From assembly GCF_004403065.1 (NCBI RefSeq), contig NZ_SOHA01000006.1, forward strand, positions 1-64,000: a stretch of 64,000 bases of DNA, given 5' to 3'. Source of the stretch: Cryobacterium cryoconiti. GTDB taxonomy: Bacteria; Actinomycetota; Actinomycetes; Actinomycetales; Microbacteriaceae. How positions within the stretch are numbered: the first letter of the stretch is position 1; each line of letters starts with the position of its first letter. Positions 23,493 through 32,432 of this stretch are shown here, one piece after another. Made by a program: the position numbers and the translations under genes. The notes beneath the pieces were generated by a model. It saw nothing but the letters and a program-made list of their open reading frames with translations, did not search any database and was not told the DNA's origin.

Positions 23493-24491
23493 ATGACCGA
23501 CTCAACCCGCACCGACGCAATTCGCTGGGGCATCCTGGCCACGGGCGGGATCGCCCACGCATTCACGAACGACCTCGTGCTGAACGGCTTTCAGGTGCAG
23601 GCGGTCGGCTCCCGATCTCAGGCGTCAGCGGATGCCTTCGCGGCCGAGTTCGGCATCCCCACCGCGCATGGGAGCTACGAGGCCCTCGCCGCGGACCCGG
23701 ACGTCGACGTGATCTACATTTCGACCCCGCATCCGTTTCACGCGGACAACGCCAGGCTCGCCCTGAACGCCGGCAAGCACGTTCTGATCGAGAAGCCGAT
23801 CACCCTGAACGGCGCCGAGGCCCGTGAGATCGTCGACCTCGGTGCACGCCTGGGGCTGCTGGTGCTCGAGGGCATGTGGACCCGGTTCCTGCCGCACATG
23901 GTGCGCATCCGCGAGATCCTCGCCGAAGGAACCCTCGGCGACGTGCGCTCACTGATCGCCGACCACACCCAGGACCTGCCCGATGACCCGGCGCACCGGC
24001 TGAACGCCATGCACCTCGGCGGCGGCGCGCTGCTCGACCTCGGCATCTACCCGCTCACGTTCGCCTCCGAACTGTTCGGGCGGCCCGAGACCATACTCGC
24101 GAGCGCGACGTTCAAGGCCACCGGCGCCGACGCACAGGTCGCCACCACCTTCCGCTACGCGGGCGGGCAGATCGCGCAGACCCTGTCGGCGAGCAACACG
24201 ACCGGCCCCAACACGGCCACCATCCTCGGCACCCTGGGCCGGATCGACATCGACCGGGTCTGGTACGCGCCCACGACGTTCCGGGTGCTGAACAGCGCCA
24301 ACGAGGTGATCGAGACCTTCACCGCCGAGATCAACGGGCGCGGCATGCACTACCAGGCGGCGGAGGCGGAGTCGCTGATCCGGGCCGGGAAGATCTCCAG
24401 CGACATTCTGCCGGTCGACGAGATCGTGGCGATCATGGAGACCCTCGACGAGGTGCGCGCACAGATCGGGCTGCGCTACCCCGGCGAGTAG
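23493..24491 (+). CDS. Gfo/Idh/MocA family NAD(P)-dependent oxidoreductase
   Basis: A 332-aa oxidoreductase. The Rossmann fold opens with RWGILATGGIAHAF. The conserved EKP motif is in HVLIEKPITLNG, and the active-site block is LLDLGIYPLTFASELFG, with the DxGxY(P) arrangement of dihydrodiol dehydrogenase-like members. Substrates in the family are sugars, inositols or dihydrodiols. The neighbourhood (tRNA, signalling proteins) gives no clue. Transcription is probably leaderless. Confidence 0.9.
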   Translation: MTDSTRTDAIRWGILATGGIAHAFTNDLVLNGFQVQAVGSRSQASADAFAAEFGIPTAHGSYEALAADPDVDVIYISTPHPFHADNARLALNAGKHVLIEKPITLNGAEAREIVDLGARLGLLVLEGMWTRFLPHMVRIREILAEGTLGDVRSLIADHTQDLPDDPAHRLNAMHLGGGALLDLGIYPLTFASELFGRPETILASATFKATGADAQVATTFRYAGGQIAQTLSASNTTGPNTATILGTLGRIDIDRVWYAPTTFRVLNSANEVIETFTAEINGRGMHYQAAEAESLIRAGKISSDILPVDEIVAIMETLDEVRAQIGLRYPGE

Positions 24492-24614
24492 CCGCCGACC
24501 CGCACCCGCGCCACCAGATTGGGGGGTGTCCGGCGCGCCGAAATCGGTGCCGGGTGCGCTGGGCTGCAAGCCCGCCACCGATACTCTTTCCAGTACGAGC
24601 GGGAAAGGGGAACG

Positions 24615-26987
24615 ATGGCCCTCCGCAGCCCCCGGAGTCCAACTCCCCTGAACCGAACCGTGCGCACTCAATCCATGCCTGCTCTCCGTCCCCGCCGCTC
24701 CCACACCTGGCTCCTGTGGCTTCTCGGAGTGCTCGTGGTCTGTTCCGTCGTCACCCCCCTGCTGACCGGTGTCGGCATGCCCGTCGCCGTGGCTGCCGGC
24801 GCGAACGTGCTCGCCCAGTGGGTCACGGCCGTGGTGTGCTGGGTGGAAGTGCGGCGTGTGGGCACGGGACGCTACCTGGAACCGCTCGTGGCGTCCGCCG
24901 TCACCGCGTTCGCCGCCGGCCACACGGGCTACCTGGTCACACTCGGCGGTGCTCCGGCTCTTCCGTTCCCGTCTCTGGCGGATGCGGGACACCTCCTGTT
25001 CAACCCGCTGATCCTGGCCGCCCTGTTCGTTTTGGTCTACCGCCAGCTGCGCACCCTGTCCTGGCCGGTGACGCTGGACAGCGCAGTGGGCGTGTTCGGC
25101 GCCGCCGCCGTGCTGTCGGTCGTGCTCGGCCCGGTTCTGGAAACCGACGGCGGGATGCCCTCCCTGGCTGCCCTCGTGGCGGTGGCCTACCCCTCCTGGG
25201 ACCTCACCATGATGGCGGTCGTCGCCGGGATCGCCTCCGCCCGGGGATTGAGCGTCGGCCGCAACTGGAATCTGCTGATCCTGGGTCTGTTCATCTTCAC
25301 GGTCACCGACACCCTGTTCGCATTCCGGGTGACGGGCCCCGGCTTCACGATCGGTACCCCCCTGGACCTGGGCTGGACAGTCGGCCTGGCCCTGATCGCG
25401 GTCTGGTTGCGCAGCTCCACTCTCCCGTCGAGCCGACCCAGCCGTCCCGTGCGCGGGGCGTGGGCGATGGTGGTGCCGTCGATCGCCATGAGTTGCGGTC
25501 TCGTGGTGCTGGTCACGGCGAGCCGGGTCGACGTTCCCATCACCGCCGTTGTGCTGGCCAGCCTGGCCCTCATCGGGGCGTCGATCCGCACGGCCCTCGC
25601 CTTCCGGGACCTGGGCCGCATGGTCAACCTGCGCACCCAGACCCGCACCGACGACCTCACCGGGCTGCCCAACCGGCGGTCACTGTACGCCGACGTTCCG
25701 GGTCTGCTGGCCGGCGGAAACCGGCGCGCGCTGCTGGTGCTCGACCTGGACCGGTTCAAGGAAGTCAACGACAGCCTCGGCCACGATGCGGGGGACAGGC
25801 TCCTGGTGCAGGTCGGCGCGCGGCTCTCCGCCCAGCTGGGGCCCGACGACCTGCTCGCCCGGCTCGGCGGGGACGAATTCGCGATCCTTCTCGACGGCGC
25901 GGAGGCAGCGGATGCCGAGACCGCGGCGGTCATGGTGCTCGACGCCCTGGCGGTGCCGTTCACGCTCGCCGGGATCGCCCTGACGACCACGGCCAGCATC
26001 GGAATCGCGCTCTACCCGGCCCAGGGCGCCGACCTCACGGTGCTGCTGCGCAAGGCCGACATGGCCATGTACAAGGCCAAGTCCGCCCGCACCGGCCACC
26101 ACGTCTATCGGAGCACCGACGACAGCCACGGCGACACGCGCCTGCGCACCCTCGAGGAGCTGCGTAACGCACTGGCCGAGAACGAACTGGTACTGCACTT
26201 CCAGCCCAAGATCGAGCTGGCCACCGGCGCAGTGCAGGGCGTCGAGGCGCTCGTGCGGTGGCAGCATCCGACGCGGGGCCTGTTGTATCCGGATGCTTTC
26301 CTCGAGTTGGCCGAGGAATCGGGCCTCATGCCCGGCCTCACCCAGGTGGTCCTGGCCCAGGCCCTCGACCAGGCGGCGCGCTGGCAGGCGCAGGGCACAC
26401 CCCTGTCGGTGGCCGTGAACTTCTCGGGCAGTTCCCTCGTGGACGAAAGCCTGCCCGAACGGATCGCCGCCATGCTCCTCGCCCGAGCCCTGCCGTCGTC
26501 CGCGTTGCAGGTGGAGGTGACCGAGGACTTCCTGATGGCCGACCGGGCCCGTGCCCATGACATCCTCAGCCGGTTGCGCGTGCGGGGCGTGCGCATCGCC
26601 GTGGACGACTTCGGCACCGGGTACAGCTCACTGGCCTACCTGCGCGACCTGCCCATCGACCAGCTCAAGCTGGACCGGTCGTTCGTGTCGCCGATGACCG
26701 ACGATCCGCGTGCGGCCGCCCTGGTCTCCTCGACCGTCATCCTGGCCCACAGCCTCGGACTGACCATGGTGGCCGAGGGGATCGAAGACGCCGAGGCGTA
26801 CGCGGCACTGGCGCGCTTCGGCTGCGACCAGGGCCAGGGCTACTACATGTCGCGTCCCGTTCCGGCTGCCGATTTCGATCTGTGGCTCGCCCGGCGTCAT
26901 CCGGAGTCCCAGGCTCTCTGGCGCGACCATGGCGCCGGGGATCCGATCACCCTGCCTTCGTCTGAAGAACCCCTTGTTCTGGGGTGA
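24615..26987 (+). CDS. Membrane GGDEF-EAL protein 1 (cyclic di-GMP turnover)
   Basis: A 790-aa protein. The N-terminal ~300 residues form about 9-10 hydrophobic segments of an unnamed sensor region. A GGDEF domain follows, with DDLTGLPNRR and an intact GGDEF motif at 418-422 after LLARL, then an EAL domain. That domain has EALVRW at 544, NFSGSSL, EVTEDFLM, DDFGTGYSSLAYL, KLDRSF and EGIEDAEAY, so the metal-binding residues for phosphodiesterase activity appear intact. ATG 24615 is preceded by AAAGGGG, and GATACT at 24581 may be the -10. The gene directly upstream is unrelated. It is a close paralogue of the next gene. Net activity (synthesis or breakdown) cannot be read from sequence. Confidence 0.93.
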   Translation: MALRSPRSPTPLNRTVRTQSMPALRPRRSHTWLLWLLGVLVVCSVVTPLLTGVGMPVAVAAGANVLAQWVTAVVCWVEVRRVGTGRYLEPLVASAVTAFAAGHTGYLVTLGGAPALPFPSLADAGHLLFNPLILAALFVLVYRQLRTLSWPVTLDSAVGVFGAAAVLSVVLGPVLETDGGMPSLAALVAVAYPSWDLTMMAVVAGIASARGLSVGRNWNLLILGLFIFTVTDTLFAFRVTGPGFTIGTPLDLGWTVGLALIAVWLRSSTLPSSRPSRPVRGAWAMVVPSIAMSCGLVVLVTASRVDVPITAVVLASLALIGASIRTALAFRDLGRMVNLRTQTRTDDLTGLPNRRSLYADVPGLLAGGNRRALLVLDLDRFKEVNDSLGHDAGDRLLVQVGARLSAQLGPDDLLARLGGDEFAILLDGAEAADAETAAVMVLDALAVPFTLAGIALTTTASIGIALYPAQGADLTVLLRKADMAMYKAKSARTGHHVYRSTDDSHGDTRLRTLEELRNALAENELVLHFQPKIELATGAVQGVEALVRWQHPTRGLLYPDAFLELAEESGLMPGLTQVVLAQALDQAARWQAQGTPLSVAVNFSGSSLVDESLPERIAAMLLARALPSSALQVEVTEDFLMADRARAHDILSRLRVRGVRIAVDDFGTGYSSLAYLRDLPIDQLKLDRSFVSPMTDDPRAAALVSSTVILAHSLGLTMVAEGIEDAEAYAALARFGCDQGQGYYMSRPVPAADFDLWLARRHPESQALWRDHGAGDPITLPSSEEPLVLG

Positions 26988-27058
26988 GGGCAGGCCACGC
27001 CGCTGGCACTTTCGCCCGCGGCCGCTCCGCTAGCGTTGGGGAAACGGCAGGGGGGCCA

Positions 27059-29344
27059 ATGCACGTCACCGCGCACGCGGGCCGCCCGGACGCCCGCTCC
27101 GGTCGCCGCGCCCAGGCCGGTCGCTGGCTGCTCGGGAGCACCTGGCTGCTCCTGATCGCCTACGTGCTGTGCCTGCTGGCCGGCGGTGTCGAGGCGACGG
27201 TCACCAACGGGCTCTGGGTGATCACCGAGCTGACCCCGGCCCTGGTCTGCTGGGTCGCCGTGGCCCGCGCCGCAACCGGGCGGATGCCGCTGGTCCTGGT
27301 CGCGTCCGCCGTCACCGTTTTCGGGCTCGCCACCACCTACTTCCTCCTCGGGGGTGCGGGAACACTGCCGTACCCGTCGTTCGCCGACCTGGGCTACATG
27401 CTGTTCTATCCGCTGCTGCTGGTCGGGTTGGTGGTGCTGGTGCATCGTCAGCTCCGGCCGATACCCCGATCCGTTCACGTGGACGGTGCCCTGGGTTCGC
27501 TCGGCGCCGCATCCGTGCTGGCCGTTCTGATGGCCCCGGCCTTCGAAACGGCGGCGGCCGGCCCGCCGTCCCTGGCCATTCTGGTGGCCGTCAGCTACCC
27601 CCTGTTCGATTTGGTGCTGGTGTCGGTCATCATCGGGATCGCCGCAGCCCGCGGACTCAATCTGGGGCGCCGGTGGGCCTTGCTCGGGCTGGGTCTGGTG
27701 GTCTTCACGGTGAGCGACGCCGTCTACGCGTTCCGGGTCGCCTCCGACGAGTACGTGGTCGGCACGGTGCTGGATGCCGGCTGGGCCGTGGGCCTCACCC
27801 TGACGGCGACCTGGCTCTGGGAGCTGGCGCGCCCGGGATCCGCCGCCGGGCGTGCGCTGAACGGGGCGTGGACGCTGGCCGTTCCGGCCTTGGCGTCGGC
27901 CGCGGGGATGACGGTGCTCGTGCTGGGCACCCAGGTGCGAATCTCCATCCCAGCCGTGGTCCTCGCGGGCGTGACCCTGGTGATCGGGGTCGTCCGCACC
28001 CAACTCGGATCCCGCCAGCTGGGACGGATGGCCGACCTCCGCCGTCAGGCGCGCACCGACGACCTGACCGGGCTGCCGAACCGGCGGGCCCTCTACGCCG
28101 AGGCAGCCGGGTACCTGTACCCGGCGCACGACAGCCGGTGTGCGTTGCTGCTGCTGGACCTGGACCGGTTCAAGGAGGTGAACGACAGCCTCGGCCACGA
28201 TGTCGGCGACCTGCTGCTGGTGCAGGTCGGATCGCGGCTGAACGCGGAGCTGCGCCCCGGGGATCTGCTCGCCCGCCTCGGCGGGGACGAGTTCGCGATC
28301 ATGCTCCGCGATGCCGGCCACGATCAGGCGGTGGCGTTGGCGGAGAAGCTGCAGGCCGTGCTGGCCCGGTCGTTCACCCTCGAGGGAATCGCGATCGAGA
28401 CCAACGTCAGCATCGGTATCGCCCTGTTCCCCGACCAGGGCACCACCCTCAAGGTGCTCCTGCGCAAGGCCGACATGGCCATGTACAAGGCCAAGGCCAC
28501 GACGTCGCGCAGCGGGCACCACGTCTTCACCTTCACCGACGACATCCACGGCGATTCCCGGCTACGGATGCTCGAAGACCTGCGGCGGGCGTTCGTCACC
28601 GACGAGCTCGTTCTGCACTATCAGCCCAAGGTCGAACTCGGCACCGGCCACGTGCACGGGGTGGAGGCGCTGGTGCGCTGGCAGCACCCCACGCGAGGCC
28701 TGCTTCCCCCCGATGCGTTCCTGCCCACGGCCGAGGGCGCCGGCCTCATGCGCGAGCTGACCCGGATCGTGCTGGGCAAGGCCCTCGACCAGGCCGTGGC
28801 CTGGCGGGCCGAGGGCCGGCCCCTGGCCGTCGCGGTCAATATGTCCGCCAGCTCGCTGATCGAGGCCGACCTGCCCGAACGGATCAGCGCCATGGTGCAG
28901 GTGCGCGGCCTGGCGCCGTCCGACCTGATGCTGGAGATCACCGAGGACTTCCTGATGGAAGACCGGGCCCGGGCCCGGGAAATCCTGTGGCGACTGCGCG
29001 AGAGCGGGATCCGCATCGCGGTGGACGATTTCGGCACCGGCTACAGCTCCCTGGCCTATCTCCGGGACCTCCCGATCGACGAGCTCAAGCTGGACAAGTC
29101 CTTCGTCTTCCCGATGGCGGACGACACCCGGGCCGCCGCCCTGGTGGCCTCCATCGTTGAACTCGCGCACAGCCTCGGCGTGCGGATGGTGGCCGAGGGC
29201 GTCGAGGATGCGATCGCCTACGCCGAGCTGGTCGCGGACGGCTGCGACGAGGCGCAGGGCTTCTACATCTCGCGCCCGCTGCCGGCGGCAGCGCTGGACT
29301 CCTGGTTCAGGGCCCGCCAGGTCGCCCTGGCCCCCATGAACTAG
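27059..29344 (+). CDS. Membrane GGDEF-EAL protein 2 (cyclic di-GMP turnover)
   Basis: A 761-aa paralogue of the preceding protein with the same architecture: about 9 membrane helices, GGDEF motif intact at 408-412, EAL at 536-538 (EALVRW), DDFGTGYSSLAYL and EGVEDAIAY. The paired proteins share long blocks such as DDLTGLPNRR, LDLDRFKEVNDSLGHD and LRKADMAMYKAK, including the N-terminal membrane region, so they arose by tandem duplication. ATG 27059 follows a G-rich CAGGGGGGCC ribosome site; the gap from gene 1 is 71 nt. The EAL cores are nearly parallel, while the sensor helices have diverged, suggesting different input signals. Confidence 0.92.
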   Translation: MHVTAHAGRPDARSGRRAQAGRWLLGSTWLLLIAYVLCLLAGGVEATVTNGLWVITELTPALVCWVAVARAATGRMPLVLVASAVTVFGLATTYFLLGGAGTLPYPSFADLGYMLFYPLLLVGLVVLVHRQLRPIPRSVHVDGALGSLGAASVLAVLMAPAFETAAAGPPSLAILVAVSYPLFDLVLVSVIIGIAAARGLNLGRRWALLGLGLVVFTVSDAVYAFRVASDEYVVGTVLDAGWAVGLTLTATWLWELARPGSAAGRALNGAWTLAVPALASAAGMTVLVLGTQVRISIPAVVLAGVTLVIGVVRTQLGSRQLGRMADLRRQARTDDLTGLPNRRALYAEAAGYLYPAHDSRCALLLLDLDRFKEVNDSLGHDVGDLLLVQVGSRLNAELRPGDLLARLGGDEFAIMLRDAGHDQAVALAEKLQAVLARSFTLEGIAIETNVSIGIALFPDQGTTLKVLLRKADMAMYKAKATTSRSGHHVFTFTDDIHGDSRLRMLEDLRRAFVTDELVLHYQPKVELGTGHVHGVEALVRWQHPTRGLLPPDAFLPTAEGAGLMRELTRIVLGKALDQAVAWRAEGRPLAVAVNMSASSLIEADLPERISAMVQVRGLAPSDLMLEITEDFLMEDRARAREILWRLRESGIRIAVDDFGTGYSSLAYLRDLPIDELKLDKSFVFPMADDTRAAALVASIVELAHSLGVRMVAEGVEDAIAYAELVADGCDEAQGFYISRPLPAAALDSWFRARQVALAPMN

Positions 29345-29420
29345 GCGCCGCGCCGGGTTGCGGTCCGGCGCTGCGCGGTTGTCGCCGCCTGGAGTGAGCG
29401 CACCTCACATGCACGGCAGG

Positions 29421-29426
29421 TACAGT
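29421..29426 (+). promoter_or_regulatory. Leaderless -10 element for dacB
   Basis: TACAGT, 6 nt (GCTCGG), then GTG 29433. No Shine-Dalgarno is present between them. This spacing decides the GTG start over ATG 29409. Confidence 0.5.
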
Positions 29427-29432
29427 GCTCGG

Positions 29433-30845
29433 GTGGTAGAACTGAAGCCCCTGCGCACCCGAGTCACGGCCGCCGCCGCCCTGCTGCTCCTGCTGGGCGC
29501 CGGGGCCGTCGCTGCCGGAGCGGCAACCCGGGCCCCGGATGCCGCGGCCACGGCATCCGTCACGGCGGTGGACTCGACCGTGCCACTGGCCGCCCCGGCC
29601 GCTGATCCGTCCCGCCCGGTGCCCGTCGACGCCGCCGCGGCCGACGCCCTGCGCACCTGCTCGGTCGCGGCCCTCGCGGCCGACCCGAGGCTGGCGGACT
29701 TTCAGGCCCAGGTGCTGAACGCCGCCACGGGCACGGTGCTCTTCGACCGCGGCGGCAGCACCCCCTCGCGCACTGCGAGCGTGCTGAAGGTGCTGACCAG
29801 CGCCGCCGCGCTCGACGTGCTCGGACGGGACCACCGGGTCACGACCACCGTCGTCGCCGGCAGCGAGCCGGGATCGGTCGTGCTGGTCGGCGGGGGAGAC
29901 GTGACCCTGTCCCGCCTGCCCACCGGCACCGAGTCCGTCTATCCCGGCGCCGCCCACCTCGACGATCTCGCCCGCCAGACCGTGGCCGCCTGGCAGGCGA
30001 ACCCGGCCAACCCGCCGATCACCTCGCTCGTGCTGGACTCCTCCCTCTTCGCCGGCCCCGGCTGGGAGCCGAGTTGGGATGAGCTGGAACGCAACGCCGG
30101 GTCGATGTCCGACGTGACCGCCCTCCAGGTCGACGGCGACCGGGACGACCCGGCACGCCACACGTCGGCGCGCAGCACCGACCCGGTCGGGCGTGCCGGG
30201 CAGGCCTTCGCCGACGCGCTCGGCGGCGGTGTGAGCATCAGCCGCGGCACCGCCCCGGCCGGGGCTGCCCAGCTCGCCGCCGTGCAGTCCCAGCCGGTGT
30301 CCGTGCTGATCGGGCAGACGCTGATCGTGTCGGACAACGCGTTGGCCGAGATGCTCGCCCGGCTCGTCGCGGTGGAGTCGGGCGCGGGCAACACCTTCGA
30401 CGCACTGCAGCAATCGATCGTCTCCGCGCTCGATTCCTACGGCATCGACACGACCGGGATCGTCATCCGCGACGGCTCGGGCCTGAGCGACGACAACGCG
30501 GTGGCGCCGGCCTACCTCACCCGGCTGTTCGTGAAGATCAACGATCGGGAGGGCGACCTCGGCGTGATCTTCGACGGCCTGCCGGTGGCCGGGGGACCCA
30601 CCGGTTCGCTGTCCTACAGCGACCGGTTCACGGGCGACAACGCGGTCGCCGACGGGGCCGTCTTCGCCAAGACGGGCTGGATCGACACCGGTTACACGCT
30701 GTCCGGCGTCATCCGGGCGGCCGACGGCACGCCGCTCACCTTCGCCGTTTACGCTCTCGGTGATGTGAGCGATAATGCCAAGCAGGCGCTCGACACCATC
30801 GCCGCGGGGTTCTTCCGCTGTGGCGGCAACCTGTCGAACTCCTGA
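29433..30845 (+). CDS. dacB: D-alanyl-D-alanine carboxypeptidase/endopeptidase (PBP4, peptidase S13)
   Basis: A roughly 470-aa exported penicillin-binding protein that trims or cleaves peptidoglycan stem peptides. An N-terminal signal segment (RTRVTAAAALLLLLGAGAVAAGAA) is followed by an Ala/Pro-rich linker. S13 motifs are the SxxK box in TASVLKVLTS, the SxN box in VSDNALAEML, and KTG in FAKTGWIDTGYTLSG. GTG 29433 is preferred because TACAGT lies 6 nt upstream; ATG 29409 is an alternative. The pncA ribosome site begins about 15 nt after the stop, so the genes may be co-transcribed. Confidence 0.9.
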   Translation: MVELKPLRTRVTAAAALLLLLGAGAVAAGAATRAPDAAATASVTAVDSTVPLAAPAADPSRPVPVDAAAADALRTCSVAALAADPRLADFQAQVLNAATGTVLFDRGGSTPSRTASVLKVLTSAAALDVLGRDHRVTTTVVAGSEPGSVVLVGGGDVTLSRLPTGTESVYPGAAHLDDLARQTVAAWQANPANPPITSLVLDSSLFAGPGWEPSWDELERNAGSMSDVTALQVDGDRDDPARHTSARSTDPVGRAGQAFADALGGGVSISRGTAPAGAAQLAAVQSQPVSVLIGQTLIVSDNALAEMLARLVAVESGAGNTFDALQQSIVSALDSYGIDTTGIVIRDGSGLSDDNAVAPAYLTRLFVKINDREGDLGVIFDGLPVAGGPTGSLSYSDRFTGDNAVADGAVFAKTGWIDTGYTLSGVIRAADGTPLTFAVYALGDVSDNAKQALDTIAAGFFRCGGNLSNS

Positions 30846-30873
30846 CCTCAACCGGCGAGAGAAGGAGTCATCC

Positions 30874-31464
30874 GTGACCAGGGCCCTGTTCATCATCGAC
30901 GTTCAGAACGACTTCACCGAGGGCGGAGCCCTCGCCGTCGAGGGTGGGTCTGCGGTCGCCGAGGGGATCAGCGCGCTGCTCCTGGAGCATCCGGATGCCT
31001 ATGACGTGATCTTCGCCTCCCGCGACTGGCATGACCCCGACAGCGACAACGGCGGCCACTTCGCCCGGGAGGGAGACCCCGACTACACGGAGTCCTGGCC
31101 GGTGCACTGCGTCGCGGGCACCCCCGGCGCGGAGTACCACCCGTCGCTGCTGGTGCCGGACACGACCATCCACATTCGCAAGGGCCAGGGGGAAGCCGGC
31201 TACTCGATCTTCGACGGAGTCTCCGAGGGTGGTGAGAAGACGGGCGAACTGCTGATCGCCAACGGCGTCACCGACATCGACATCGTGGGGCTGGCCACCG
31301 ACCACTGCGTGCGAGCCTCGGGCCTGGACGCCCTCGAACACGGCCAGCACGTGCGGGTGCTGACCGACCTGGTCGCGGGCGTCGCCCGGGAATCGAGCGA
31401 CGCGGCCCTGGCCGAGCTGGGCTACGCCGGCTCGCTCCTCGTCACCTCCGACGTGGTCGCCTAG
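30874..31464 (+). CDS. pncA: Nicotinamidase (isochorismatase-like hydrolase)
   Basis: Hydrolyses nicotinamide to nicotinate in NAD salvage. The 196-aa protein has the PncA features FIIDVQNDF (catalytic Asp), SRDWH and HCVAGTPGAE. IRKGQ carries the catalytic Lys, and VGLATDHCVRASGLDAL contains the nucleophilic Cys. A further metal-ligand region is GGHFAREGDPD. GTG 30874 has GAAGGAG 7 nt upstream. Its stop abuts the start of the next gene with no gap. Confidence 0.9.
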   Translation: MTRALFIIDVQNDFTEGGALAVEGGSAVAEGISALLLEHPDAYDVIFASRDWHDPDSDNGGHFAREGDPDYTESWPVHCVAGTPGAEYHPSLLVPDTTIHIRKGQGEAGYSIFDGVSEGGEKTGELLIANGVTDIDIVGLATDHCVRASGLDALEHGQHVRVLTDLVAGVARESSDAALAELGYAGSLLVTSDVVA

Positions 31465-32331
31465 GTGGGCGCGGCAGATTCGACGGGATCGACGAGTTCG
31501 ACCGGATCGACGGGATCGACGGGATCGACGGGATCGACGGGATCGACGGGTTCGACGGGTTCGACCGGATCGACGAGATCAGCCGATTCGGCGACGGGCG
31601 ACGTGCTCTACGCCCGGCGCCTCGACGGCGTGCGGATCGCCTACGATTTCGTGCCCGGTGACCGCCCGGTGCTGCTCGTGCACGGGTTCGCCTCCACGGC
31701 GCAGGTCACCTGGGCCGGCACCGGCTGGGTTCGTGCCGTGCAGGAGGCAGGCCGCGGCGTGATCACGCCCGACCTCCGCGGGCACGGCCGGAGCGACAAA
31801 CCGCATCGGGCCGAGGACTATCTGCCCCGGCAGTTGGCCGCCGACCTCGTCGTGGTGCTCGACGCCCTGGAACTCGAGCAGGTCGACGTGATCGCCTACT
31901 CGATGGGCTCGCGCGTGGCGGCGGCGCTGGCCCGGCTGGCTCCGGCACGGGTGCGCCGCATGGTGCTCGGCGGGGCCGGGCCGGACGAGCTGTTCGAGAC
32001 CTGGCATCCGGATGCCGTGCAACGGTTCGTGACCGACGGAACCGTCGCCGCCGACCCGTCGATCGTCGCGGTGCTGGGGGCCGCGATCACCGACGGCGCC
32101 GACCGTGAGGCCCTCGTGGCCTGCGTCGGCGGGGTGGCCGGCTCCTCGCTCGACGTGCCGGCCGAGATTCCCGTGCTCTACGTCGCGGGCGGCGCCGATT
32201 CCATCCCGGCCGGGGTCGCCGACCTCGCCCGCGCGCGCGGGTCCGAGTACCTCGAGCTGGCGGGCCGCGACCACGTCAACTCGCTCACCTCCCGCGAGTT
32301 CAAGCGCGCCGCGCTGGAGTTCCTGGCCTGA
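31465..32331 (+). CDS. Alpha/beta hydrolase with N-terminal (STG)n repeat
   Basis: A 288-aa hydrolase. GTG 31465 begins immediately after the pncA stop. Residues ~6-40 are almost pure Ser-Thr-Gly repeats encoded by the GGATCGACG tandem and are probably disordered. The fold follows with LLVHGFAST (oxyanion), the nucleophile elbow AYSMGSR, Asp in AGGADSIP, and His in GRDHVNS. A start after the repeat is possible (for example GTG 31602), but the frame is clean from 31465. The substrate is unknown. Confidence 0.82.
   Translation: MGAADSTGSTSSTGSTGSTGSTGSTGSTGSTGSTGSTRSADSATGDVLYARRLDGVRIAYDFVPGDRPVLLVHGFASTAQVTWAGTGWVRAVQEAGRGVITPDLRGHGRSDKPHRAEDYLPRQLAADLVVVLDALELEQVDVIAYSMGSRVAAALARLAPARVRRMVLGGAGPDELFETWHPDAVQRFVTDGTVAADPSIVAVLGAAITDGADREALVACVGGVAGSSLDVPAEIPVLYVAGGADSIPAGVADLARARGSEYLELAGRDHVNSLTSREFKRAALEFLA
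31481..31592 (+). repeat. 9-nt tandem repeat GGATCGACG / GGTTCGACG
   Basis: About twelve head-to-tail copies of (G)GGATCGACG with TTCGAC variants. They encode the Ser-Thr-Gly tail of the alpha/beta hydrolase. The repeat length is a multiple of three, so slippage would keep the reading frame. Confidence 0.9.
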
Positions 32332-32432
32332 GTCCGCGGCTGCAGCGGGGGAGTGGTGCCGACTGCCTCGCCTAGGCTGGGTGGGCGCGGGCCTCGCTGC
32401 CGAGCCCGCTGGATGCCGACCGGGGGACCGTC

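Noticed and set aside
24615-29344. Degenerate (inactive) GGDEF domains
   Set aside because: Both keep GGDEF and the EAL catalytic motifs, so there is no sign of loss.
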